Shown here piece after piece: positions 1 through 5,292 of a stretch of DNA of 6,214 bases. The stretch covers positions 1 to 6,214 of the forward strand of contig JAFQKM010000122.1 in NCBI GenBank assembly GCA_017396925.1. Direction: 5' to 3'. The stretch's first letter is position 1. Each line of letters begins with the position of its first letter. This stretch comes from Clostridia bacterium. Its GTDB lineage: Bacteria; Bacillota; Clostridia; Oscillospirales; Butyricicoccaceae. The notes beneath the pieces are model-generated. The model was not told where the DNA came from. It searched no databases and saw only the letters and a list, made by a program, of their open reading frames with translations. The position numbers and the translations under genes were made by a program.

Positions 1-40
1 GCTATCATGAAAATCTATTAAAATATCCGTATCCATAACC

Positions 41-99
41 TACATCGATTTGCCTGCCGCCATATCCTGTGTTATACTGTATATACATCGATAGATATA
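41..99. repeat. Repeated TACATCGAT motif around a promoter, with an imperfect palindrome
   Basis: TACATCGAT occurs at 41-49 and again at 84-92, 43 bases apart. The first copy touches the -35 box and the second covers the predicted transcription start of the DUF5714-truA operon. The second copy sits inside an imperfect palindrome at 80-99: arms TATAT/ATATA around an ATCGAT core, with two unpaired bases on each side. Two copies flanking a promoter are the kind of arrangement used by looping or cooperative repressors, but that is inference. The region is AT-rich, so chance is a real alternative. Confidence 0.35.
50..78 (+). promoter_or_regulatory. Sigma-A-type promoter of the DUF5714-truA operon
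   Basis: A -35 box TTGCCT (50-55, four of six consensus bases) is separated by 17 bases from a -10 box TATACT (73-78, five of six). Transcription would start near 85, giving a leader of about 70 bases before the DUF5714 start codon. The leftmost 152 bases hold nothing else that I can support as a gene. Confidence 0.6.
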
Positions 100-140
100 A
101 ATGTGTGAGAGTGCAGGTTTTTATGAAAATCAGTGTAAAA

Positions 141-146
141 AAGGTG
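141..146 (+). promoter_or_regulatory. Ribosome binding site that decides the DUF5714 start
   Basis: AAGGTG lies six bases before the ATG at 153. The in-frame alternatives at 69 (GTG) and 123 (ATG) have no good Shine-Dalgarno sequence. The one at 69 would also lie inside the promoter, upstream of the predicted transcription start. Confidence 0.6.
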
Positions 147-152
147 AACAAA

Positions 153-875
153 ATGGAAAACGAAAACAAGAAGCCCCTCAATGCCGAGTGCCTGATCTGC
201 AAGGCGCCCCTGGTCTATTTGGAAGAGGCCGAGCAGATGGAGTGTGTTCTCTGCCATAAGGTCGAGGTCAGCAACTGCCGCTGTGAAAACGGCCATTATG
301 TCTGCAGCGAGTGCCATATGGACGGCATGGATGCCTTCATCGCCATCTGCATGGCGTCGACCTCCAGGAACCCCATCGAGATCATGCATACCCTGATGAA
401 GCAGCCCTTCTGCTATATGCATGGCCCCGAGCATCATGTCTTTGTCGGCGCCAGCCTGCTGACCGCCTATAAGAATGCCGGCGGCGACATCGACCTGCCC
501 AAGTGCCTGCTGGAGATGCAGAGCCGCGGCCGTCAGGTCCCCGGCGGTATCTGCGGCCTGTGGGGCTCCTGCGGCGCAGCCGTATCCACCGGTATCTTCA
601 TGTCGATCATCACCGGCTCCAGCCCCCTCTCGCAGGAAACATGGGGTTGGTGCAACGAGATGACCTCCCGTGTTCTGGCCCACGAAGCCAAGATCGGCGG
701 CCCCCGCTGCTGCAAGCGCAACTCCCGCATCGCCATTCTCGAAGCCATCGCCTTCGTCAAGGAGAAGTTCGGCATCGAGATGGAGCAGCCCGAAAAGATC
801 GCCTGCGGCTGGTTCAATCAGAACAACCAGTGCATCGTCGAGCGCTGCCCCTTCCACCCCGTCAACTGCAAATAA
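153..875 (+). CDS. DUF5714 family cysteine-rich protein
   Basis: A 240-residue protein with no signal peptide or membrane segment, so probably cytoplasmic. It contains 20 cysteines. The N-terminal part has paired cysteines like a zinc ribbon or treble clef: C13/C16, C31/C34, C42/C44, C51/C54. The rest carries signatures I recall from DUF5714: MHGPEHH (89-95), VPGGICGLWGSCGAA (129-143), GGPRCCKRNS (182-191), and a C-terminal cluster C218, C227, C232, C239. The family is known from clostridia and methanogenic archaea and its function is not established. The number of conserved cysteines and histidines suggests metal or Fe-S binding, which is inference. truA follows after 18 bases on the same strand and very probably shares the transcript. 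This may hint at a link to RNA modification or simply reflect operon packing. The start is set by the AAGGTG ribosome binding site. Family assignment is fairly sure; function is unknown. Confidence 0.85.
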   Translation: MENENKKPLNAECLICKAPLVYLEEAEQMECVLCHKVEVSNCRCENGHYVCSECHMDGMDAFIAICMASTSRNPIEIMHTLMKQPFCYMHGPEHHVFVGASLLTAYKNAGGDIDLPKCLLEMQSRGRQVPGGICGLWGSCGAAVSTGIFMSIITGSSPLSQETWGWCNEMTSRVLAHEAKIGGPRCCKRNSRIAILEAIAFVKEKFGIEMEQPEKIACGWFNQNNQCIVERCPFHPVNCK

Positions 876-893
876 GTTTTTAAAGAGGATCCT

Positions 894-1634
894 ATGAAAC
901 AGAACTACCGCATGACCCTTCAGTATGAGGGCACCAAATACAACGGCTGGCAGAAGCAGGGGAATACCCCCAACACCATTCAGGGCAAGCTGGAGGCCAT
1001 TCTGGAAAAGCTGGACGGGTCGGCGGTAGAGGTCCGCGGCTCGGGCCGCACCGACGCAGGGGTCCATGCCTTCGGGCAGGTGGCCTCCTTCGCGCTGGAG
1101 CACGGCCTGCCGGCAGCCGAAGTGATGGATTATATCAACCGCTATCTGCCCCGGGATATCGCCGTCATTGCGCTTACGCCTGCCGAGCCGCGCTTCCACG
1201 CAAGGCTCAACGCCAAAGGCAAGTACTATCGCTACCTCATCCATCAGGGAGAGATCCCCGACGTCTTCGGCCGACGCTGGAGCTGGGATTGCCCCGATAT
1301 GCTGGATGCCGAAGCCATGAAGGCTGCGGCCGCCCATCTGGTGGGCAGCCATGATTTTCAGAGCTTCTGCGACCTGAAAAACAGCAAGAAATCCACCGTC
1401 CGCCGCATCGACAGCATTGAGATCGGCAGGGAAGGCTGCGACATCGTTGTTGATTTCCGCGGCGAAGGCTTCCTCTACCATATGATCCGCATTCTGATCG
1501 GAACGCTGGCCGAGGTCGGTGCAGGCCGGATGCTGCCCGGGCAGATCCCCGGTATTCTGGCGGCCCTCGACCGCAGACAGGCCGGTCCGCTGGCGCCTGC
1601 ACAGGGCCTTATGCTGATGGAAGTCTGGTATTAA
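894..1634 (+). CDS. truA: tRNA pseudouridine synthase A (TruA)
   Basis: A 246-residue cytoplasmic enzyme that isomerises uridine to pseudouridine at tRNA positions 38-40 in the anticodon arm. The catalytic motif GSGRTDAGVHA (49-59) carries the nucleophilic aspartate D54. Other TruA landmarks are the N-terminal YEGTKYNGWQ strand (11-20), FHAR (101-104), the YYRY segment (111-114), GSHDFQSF (151-158), GEGFLYHMIR (190-199) with the conserved arginine R199, and a C-terminal APAQGLMLMEVWY. The length is normal for the family and nothing key is missing. A ribosome binding site, AAAGAGGA (882-889), precedes the ATG. It is the second gene after the DUF5714 protein (18-base gap). Its stop codon runs into the A-tract of the terminator at 1645-1664. 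I see no internal promoter, so it probably depends on the promoter near 50-78. Confidence 0.97.
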   Translation: MKQNYRMTLQYEGTKYNGWQKQGNTPNTIQGKLEAILEKLDGSAVEVRGSGRTDAGVHAFGQVASFALEHGLPAAEVMDYINRYLPRDIAVIALTPAEPRFHARLNAKGKYYRYLIHQGEIPDVFGRRWSWDCPDMLDAEAMKAAAAHLVGSHDFQSFCDLKNSKKSTVRRIDSIEIGREGCDIVVDFRGEGFLYHMIRILIGTLAEVGAGRMLPGQIPGILAALDRRQAGPLAPAQGLMLMEVWY

Positions 1635-1644
1635 AAAAGAAAAA

Positions 1645-1664
1645 GCCCACTCGATCGAGTGGGC
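1645..1664. terminator. Bidirectional intrinsic terminator between convergent operons
   Basis: A perfect 20-base palindrome with arm GCCCACTCGA forms a GC-rich hairpin. On the plus strand it is followed by G and five T (1666-1670), ending truA transcription. On the minus strand it is followed by TTTTTCTTTTTT (complement of 1644-1633), ending the DUF4364-YerB-BMP operon. It fills most of the 51-base gap between the two converging stop codons, so one hairpin probably serves both. Confidence 0.92.
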
Positions 1665-1685
1665 GTTTTTGTATCTGCCGATATT

Positions 1686-2738
1686 TTACTGAACGGTGAT
1701 GATGATGTCGCCGGCCTTGATGGCGTCGGCAGCGGCCTCGACGGCCTCCAGCGTATCTTCGCTCAGGTGGACCGGCTCTTCGGGCAGGCCGACGCCGCCG
1801 GAGGTCAGGTCAAAGACATTGGCGTGGCCGAAAGGCGCGGTGTCGCCCTCCAGCAGCTGCTCGAGCAGGGTGCGGAAGGCAAAGGCATAGTCGCACATGG
1901 CGGTGGTCAGGCAGGCCGAGAGGTCCTGTTCTTCGTCGTAGCGGGCGGTGATATGACCATCGGCGTCCGAGCAGACGGCCCAGACGTTGTCGCCGGCCTG
2001 ACGGCGAACGCGGGCTTCGGCCAGCGCGCCCATGCCGGTGGGATCGGAACCGGTGAGCAGGCAGGTGACCTGCATGCTGTCAAACAGGGTGGCAGCAGCC
2101 TGCTGGCCTCTGGGATAGCTGGTGCGGGAATCGAGGCAGACGAAGTTGTCGGCTGCGCTGGAGACCTTGGCGCCGTTCTGGCTGCGGGCATGATCGATGC
2201 CCTGCAGGAAGCCGGAGATCAGCTCCTGCGCGTCGGTACTGCCGAAAACGCCGCCAAAGGCAGCTTCCTTCAGCTCGACGGCAGCGGCATAGCCGGCCAG
2301 GAAGCCGGCCTGGCTCTTGTCGAAGACGATGGCGGCGCCGTTCTGGGGCACCGTTTCGGGATTGCAGTCGATGGCGATGAAGCGGACATCGGGATACTTG
2401 GCGCAGGCGGTGGTGAAGGCCTCGGTGAAGAGGACGCCGGGCAGGACGATGACATTGCAGCCGCCCTCCTTGACCAGGCTGTCGATGCCGGCCATGAAGG
2501 TGGCCGTATCATTGGAGGGGGAGATGACATAGCTGTACTGGAACTGATGCTCGGAGGCCAGCTCCTTGAGCATTTCCCAGACCGGCTGGTTGAGGTGATT
2601 GTCGCTGAGGGCATTGCCGTCGGACACGATGCCGACATTGTAGGTGACCTCGCCTTCGCCCGAACAGCCGGACAGCAGGGCGGTCATGGACAGGAGCAGG
2701 GCCAGGGTCAGGCCGATGCTCAGAATACGCTTATGCAT
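1686..2738 (-). CDS. BMP-family substrate-binding lipoprotein
   Basis: A 350-residue secreted lipoprotein. The signal peptide has positive residues (K3, R4), a hydrophobic core, and lipobox LSGC with the lipidated cysteine at C25. The mature part resembles the BMP/PnrA/Med family (periplasmic-binding fold), whose best-known members bind purine nucleosides for ABC uptake. Supporting signs are NVGIVSDGNALSDNHLNQ (34-51), the family's N-terminal ligand loop, YPDVRFIAID (115-124), the FLAGYAAAV helix (146-154), and the GVFGSTDAQELISGFLQGID stretch (163-182). The phenylalanine common before Asn-Gln in this loop (SFNQ) is leucine here (HLNQ), so ligand preference may differ. No ATPase or permease gene lies nearby. 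The only neighbours are the YerB-like lipoprotein 21 bases upstream and the DUF4364 gene. The ribosome binding site AAGGAGA (minus strand, 2750-2744) fixes the start. The ligand is unknown; a sensing role like that proposed for Med is possible. Confidence 0.85.
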   Translation of the reverse strand: MHKRILSIGLTLALLLSMTALLSGCSGEGEVTYNVGIVSDGNALSDNHLNQPVWEMLKELASEHQFQYSYVISPSNDTATFMAGIDSLVKEGGCNVIVLPGVLFTEAFTTACAKYPDVRFIAIDCNPETVPQNGAAIVFDKSQAGFLAGYAAAVELKEAAFGGVFGSTDAQELISGFLQGIDHARSQNGAKVSSAADNFVCLDSRTSYPRGQQAAATLFDSMQVTCLLTGSDPTGMGALAEARVRRQAGDNVWAVCSDADGHITARYDEEQDLSACLTTAMCDYAFAFRTLLEQLLEGDTAPFGHANVFDLTSGGVGLPEEPVHLSEDTLEAVEAAADAIKAGDIIITVQ

Positions 2739-2759
2739 GGGGTTCTCCTTTGGGGTTGA

Positions 2760-3917
2760 TTATTCGATGACGACGTCGGCGCTCTCGGTGACGACCGATA
2801 CAAAGGTCTTGCCGCGGGCGACCTCGAGGGGGCTGCCGTCTTCGGTGAAATAGTGGATCTCGGAATTGTATTTATCCTTCTGCCAGGTGATGGGCACATA
2901 TTTGCCGTTGCAGAAGTAATAGCCGTCGCCGGTGCCGGTGGTGGTGATCTCGATCAGCTTGAGCTCGCTGCCGGGAACATCACGGGTGGCCATACGCAGG
3001 ACGAGGAGATTCTTGACCTCGATCTGCTTTTCCTGAATGGCGTCCATCTGGGGAACGCCATACTGATAGCGGAGCCATGTGCCGCTTTCGGCATTGTATT
3101 CAAACCAGGGCTTGTGGCTGCTGCTGAAGGTGACCGTGACCTTGCCTGCGCTCTGGCCGTTCTGCACCGATGCAGGGGTATTTTCGACGGTATCGGTGAA
3201 GGTGAAGGCCGAAGGCTGGGTCTCCTGGGTCAGATCCTGCTTGAGGGTGGCCAGTGCATCTTCGATCGACTGGCCGGTGGCATAGACCGAATGCTCATAG
3301 CCCATGCTCTTCTTGCGGCCGGGGTCGCGGTTATAGAGGCTGCCTTCCCAGCCGCCGCGGATACCGTCGAGGTTGATCAGATCCTTGCGGGCGGCAATGG
3401 CGGCATAGGCCGGTTCGCTGCCGCCGAAGTGGAGGTAGACGGCGCCGTAGCTCTGGGCGATGTCGATGTAATAGGGACGGGAAGAACGGATGGAAGCCAG
3501 CTTGTCGATCTTGGAGGGATCCTTGAAGATGGCCAGGAAGCGGGTGATGCGGCCCTCGGCCAGCATTTCATAAATGATGTCGGCCTGCGAGATGCCCCAC
3601 TGGGGCAGGGCGGTCTTGATATTGTTGACCATAACGGCCACCGGCATGCGCTGCAGGGCGGCGTCGGAAATGCCGTCGCACTCGCCGGTCAGGGGATTGA
3701 CATTGCCGTCGGGCACAAAAACAGGCGGCGCTTCGGGCTGCTGCGGCTCTTTCTCTTCTTCCTTTTCGGGCGCGGGCTGCTTTTCTTCCTCGGGCTGCTG
3801 GGTGACGACCTCTTCCTCGGTGTTTTCGGCGGGTTCTTCATCGCCACAGGCACACAGGCTCAGCAGAGAAGCCGCAACCAACAGCAGGGCGAACAGACGG
3901 GTGAAAGACTTACGCAT
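2760..3917 (-). CDS. YerB-like DUF3048 domain lipoprotein
   Basis: A 385-residue surface lipoprotein of the DUF3048 family (Bacillus YerB type), whose function is unknown. The signal peptide ends in LCAC, making C24 the likely lipidated residue; cysteine at the second lipobox position is uncommon. Residues 26-65 form a Glu/Gln/Pro-rich linker. The N-terminal DUF3048 domain follows, with NPLTG (74-78), MPVAVMVNN (91-99), QADIIYEMLAEGRITRFLAIF (111-131), the signature IRSSRPYYIDIA (143-154), and HFGGS (163-167). The C-terminal domain includes YYFCNGKYVPITWQKDKY (333-350) and DGSPLEVARGKTFVSVV (360-376). I chose the ATG at 3917 over an in-frame one at 3986. The reasons are the GGAGGA ribosome binding site (3931-3926) eight bases upstream and the proper signal peptide that then begins. 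The start overlaps the end of the DUF4364 gene by 8 bases, so translation is probably coupled. A BMP lipoprotein follows. Confidence 0.92.
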   Translation of the reverse strand: MRKSFTRLFALLLVAASLLSLCACGDEEPAENTEEEVVTQQPEEEKQPAPEKEEEKEPQQPEAPPVFVPDGNVNPLTGECDGISDAALQRMPVAVMVNNIKTALPQWGISQADIIYEMLAEGRITRFLAIFKDPSKIDKLASIRSSRPYYIDIAQSYGAVYLHFGGSEPAYAAIAARKDLINLDGIRGGWEGSLYNRDPGRKKSMGYEHSVYATGQSIEDALATLKQDLTQETQPSAFTFTDTVENTPASVQNGQSAGKVTVTFSSSHKPWFEYNAESGTWLRYQYGVPQMDAIQEKQIEVKNLLVLRMATRDVPGSELKLIEITTTGTGDGYYFCNGKYVPITWQKDKYNSEIHYFTEDGSPLEVARGKTFVSVVTESADVVIE

Positions 3918-4476
3918 GGGTTCGATCCTCCGATTCAGTATGATTTTCATCTTCCAGCAGCAGATTGACCAGGCCCTTGAAGACATTCTCGGCGTTGGCC
4001 TTGAAGTTTTCTTCCAGAATGCGGCACTGGCGCTCGCTGTAGACCAGCATCGACACGGTGACCAGATCGGTCGATTTGTCGCAGATGGTCATGGTGGTGG
4101 TGTAGGTACCGTCCCCGTTGGGCTTGTGGGACGTCTTGATGCTGTCGCTGCGGCGGATGCGGCGCAGAACGCGGATGGCCGAAGCCTGCGCCTTGTCGCA
4201 GACGCTCTGGCGCAGATGACCCTCCATCAGGTCAAGGACTTCCTTGCCCTTGGGGGTCAGAAGAAACTCGCGATGGCCGCCGATCTCGATCTCCGAGACC
4301 ATTTTGGCGTCCCGCAGCTCGCGGAAACAGGGGGCAAAGTCGAAATAACCGAAACCGTCGTCGATCATAACGATCTCTAAAAGATCTTCCTCTTTGATGG
4401 TGATGGGAAGCAGACTGAGGGAATACAAGATCAGGCATTTGATATCCTCGGGCTCGCGGACATAGCCCTGCTGCAT
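3910..4476 (-). CDS. DUF4364 family winged-helix protein
   Basis: A 188-residue cytoplasmic protein with no membrane segment. Residues about 10-85 look like a winged-helix DNA-binding domain: the opening helix DIKCLILYSLSLLP (11-24), a YFDFAPCFRELRDAKMV helix pair (44-60), and a hairpin wing ending REFLLTPKGKEVLDLM (69-84), as in DUF4364. The rest begins with an Arg-rich stretch (VLRRIRRS, 103-110), then strands such as TYTTTMTICDK (124-134), and ends in an acidic tail. Family members are common in clostridia and are thought to be transcription regulators, though no target is established. It is the first gene of an operon with the YerB-like and BMP lipoproteins, and its last 8 bases overlap the YerB-like start. 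Nested palindromes at its promoter would be natural autoregulatory sites. The ATG at 4476 is chosen because AAGGAGGTGG stands at ideal spacing. An upstream in-frame ATG at 4551 would read through the promoter. Confidence 0.88.
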   Translation of the reverse strand: MQQGYVREPEDIKCLILYSLSLLPITIKEEDLLEIVMIDDGFGYFDFAPCFRELRDAKMVSEIEIGGHREFLLTPKGKEVLDLMEGHLRQSVCDKAQASAIRVLRRIRRSDSIKTSHKPNGDGTYTTTMTICDKSTDLVTVSMLVYSERQCRILEENFKANAENVFKGLVNLLLEDENHTESEDRTHA

Positions 4477-4481
4477 ACATG

Positions 4482-4491
4482 CCACCTCCTT
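4482..4491 (-). promoter_or_regulatory. Near-perfect ribosome binding site of the DUF4364 gene
   Basis: On the minus strand AAGGAGGTGG matches the 16S rRNA 3' end almost fully. The GGAGG core is 8 bases from the ATG at 4476. A second, out-of-frame ATG at 4480 is only 4 bases away and would give an 82-residue product with no recognisable fold, so the site decides for 4476. Confidence 0.85.
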
Positions 4492-4510
4492 GATGTAATT
4501 ATGCTTATAG

Positions 4511-4535
4511 ATAATTGTTATTATAACACAATTAT
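4511..4535. promoter_or_regulatory. Nested inverted repeats over a -10 box, candidate operator
   Basis: Arms ATAATTGT (4511-4518) and ACAATTAT (4528-4535) are perfect inverted repeats around a 9-base centre. Overlapping this centre is a second palindrome, GTTAT-T-ATAAC (4517-4527). The -10 box of the minus-strand operon (4520-4525) lies in the middle, so a protein bound here would block RNA polymerase. The winged-helix product of the first gene of that operon is the obvious candidate binder, by inference. AT-rich composition raises the chance of accidental symmetry, but an 8+8 perfect match centred on the promoter is notable. Confidence 0.5.
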
Positions 4536-4544
4536 GCGCATATT
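4515..4544 (+). promoter_or_regulatory. Weak candidate promoter for the DUF3298 gene
   Basis: TTGTTA (4515-4520) and CATATT (4539-4544), each four of six consensus bases, are 18 bases apart on the plus strand. They would overlap the minus-strand promoter back to back. This is the best pair I could find upstream of the gene at 4605, but it is weak and could be chance. Confidence 0.25.
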
Positions 4545-4548
4545 GAAA
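4520..4548 (-). promoter_or_regulatory. Promoter of the DUF4364-YerB-BMP operon
   Basis: On the minus strand a perfect -10 box TATAAT (4525-4520) lies 17 bases downstream of TTTCAA (4548-4543, three of six -35 consensus bases). Transcription would start near 4513, giving a leader of about 37 bases before the ATG at 4476. The weak -35 fits a regulated promoter. A 10-base palindrome (4533-4542) fills most of the spacer. Confidence 0.65.
4533..4542. repeat. Palindrome TATGCGCATA in the promoter spacer
   Basis: A perfect 10-base palindrome between the -35 and -10 boxes of the minus-strand operon. It adjoins the larger inverted repeat at 4511-4535. AATTATGC also appears as a direct repeat at 4497-4504 and 4530-4537, the second copy running into this palindrome. 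It may be a second half-site or binding site. Function is inferred from position only. Confidence 0.35.
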
Positions 4549-4604
4549 CATTTTTTGGAAAGCCTGTGCATAGCTATGGGATATCTCATTCCGGAGGTTA
4601 TGCC

Positions 4605-5228
4605 ATGCAGCAGAGGATCCCGATTTTTGAAGAACGCACCCTGACGGCCCAGCTGCCGGTACATCCCGGCTGCACGCTGGAATATCACATCAGTTACCCT
4701 GTTTTCGGGCAGTTTCCCGCCCTTTCGGCCCGGTATGCCGCCTGGGCCGCGCGGTATGCCGACTATATCCGTCAGACCTATCTGCCCGCCCTGCGCGGCC
4801 TGCCCCGCGGGTGCCTGGGCGAATGTCCCCACATCGAGGGGCGGTTTGAGGTCAGCTATGCCGGGCAGGGGCTGCTGTCGGTCTGCATCGAGGTGTGGGA
4901 GGATCTGGGCCTCTATCATACGGCGCTGGGCCGCAGGGCCGACCTGTGGCATCTGCCCGACGGCCGCCCCATGGGGCTGAAGGATCTGTTCGGCGACCCG
5001 GCGGCTGTGCAGAGGGAGATCACGGCCTGCATCGCAGCCGAGATCGCGGCGGCCCCCGAGGGACGGTATTTCGGCGGCTGGCAGCGCCGGCCGCGGTGGT
5101 TTTTCCTCACCGAGCGCGGCCTTTGCGTCTTTTACCGCCCGGGCGACATCACGGCCCTCAGCGGCGGCATCCCCACCTTTCTGATCCCGTGGGAAAAGCT
5201 GCGGCCCTATGCCAAAATCCCCCTTTGA
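4605..5228 (+). CDS. DUF4163/DUF3298 (RsiV-like) protein without membrane anchor
   Basis: A 207-residue protein resembling the module found outside the membrane in the anti-sigma factor RsiV and the deacetylase PdaC. The N-terminal half fits DUF4163: a strand CTLEYHISYPVFG (23-35), a helix with YAAWAARYADYIRQTY (44-59), and FEVSYAGQGLLSVCIEVW (81-98). After it comes LWHLPDGRPMGLKDLF (114-129), like the family's nFDl.tGk.l.L.dlf segment. The DUF3298 end is clearest: RWFFLTERGLCVFYRPGDI (164-182) and FLIPWEKLRPY (192-202). The family's usual GGAHG-like turn is not obvious (LYHTALGRR, 103-111). There is no signal peptide or transmembrane helix, so it is probably cytoplasmic, unlike RsiV. The start is the ATG at 4605, six bases after GGAGGT (4593-4598). 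An in-frame GTG at 4566 lacks such a site. It diverges from the DUF4364 operon. Family call moderately sure; function unknown. Confidence 0.75.
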   Translation: MQQRIPIFEERTLTAQLPVHPGCTLEYHISYPVFGQFPALSARYAAWAARYADYIRQTYLPALRGLPRGCLGECPHIEGRFEVSYAGQGLLSVCIEVWEDLGLYHTALGRRADLWHLPDGRPMGLKDLFGDPAAVQREITACIAAEIAAAPEGRYFGGWQRRPRWFFLTERGLCVFYRPGDITALSGGIPTFLIPWEKLRPYAKIPL

Positions 5229-5252
5229 CGGCAGAGCAAGCCGTGGTATAAT
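5225..5252 (+). promoter_or_regulatory. Strong extended -10 promoter overlapping the upstream stop codon
   Basis: The -35 box TTGACG (5225-5230, five of six bases) overlaps the TGA stop of the DUF3298 gene (5226-5228). After 16 bases comes a perfect TATAAT (5247-5252) preceded by TGG, an extended -10 element. Transcription would start near 5259. This is the best promoter in the window and separates the S26-like/NusG-II unit from the gene before it, though read-through is possible since no terminator lies between. Confidence 0.8.
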
Positions 5253-5292
5253 ATCTATATCTGTAAAATTGCTGATGATCGAGGATAGAGAT

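Noticed and set aside
41..152. A riboswitch or attenuator in the DUF5714-truA leader
   Set aside because: The leader of about 70 bases has no terminator-like hairpin or known riboswitch core that I can recognise.
5..202. A 65-codon minus-strand open frame at the left edge
   Set aside because: It lies over the promoter and the start of the DUF5714 gene. Its composition follows the AT-rich gap and there is no ribosome binding site evidence.
72..1481. A 469-codon open frame on the minus strand opposite DUF5714 and truA
   Set aside because: It runs antisense through two clearly real genes and their promoter, has no known domain, and is rich in Ala/Gly/Asp as expected of a shadow frame in GC-rich DNA.
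1659..2759. A 366-codon plus-strand open frame opposite the BMP gene
   Set aside because: Antisense to a gene with lipobox, ribosome binding site and family motifs. Low-complexity Gly/Ala/Asp translation without domains.
2853..3968. A 371-codon plus-strand open frame opposite the YerB-like gene
   Set aside because: Shadow of a well-supported DUF3048 gene, with no ribosome binding site or recognisable motif.
3574..4380. A 268-codon plus-strand open frame opposite the DUF4364/YerB-like junction
   Set aside because: Spans two real antisense genes. The translation resembles no family and reflects GC-driven lack of stops.
4232..4480. An alternative ATG at 4480 with an 82-residue product under the same ribosome binding site
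   Set aside because: Spacing is only 4 bases compared with 8 for the DUF4364 ATG, and the product has no recognisable fold.
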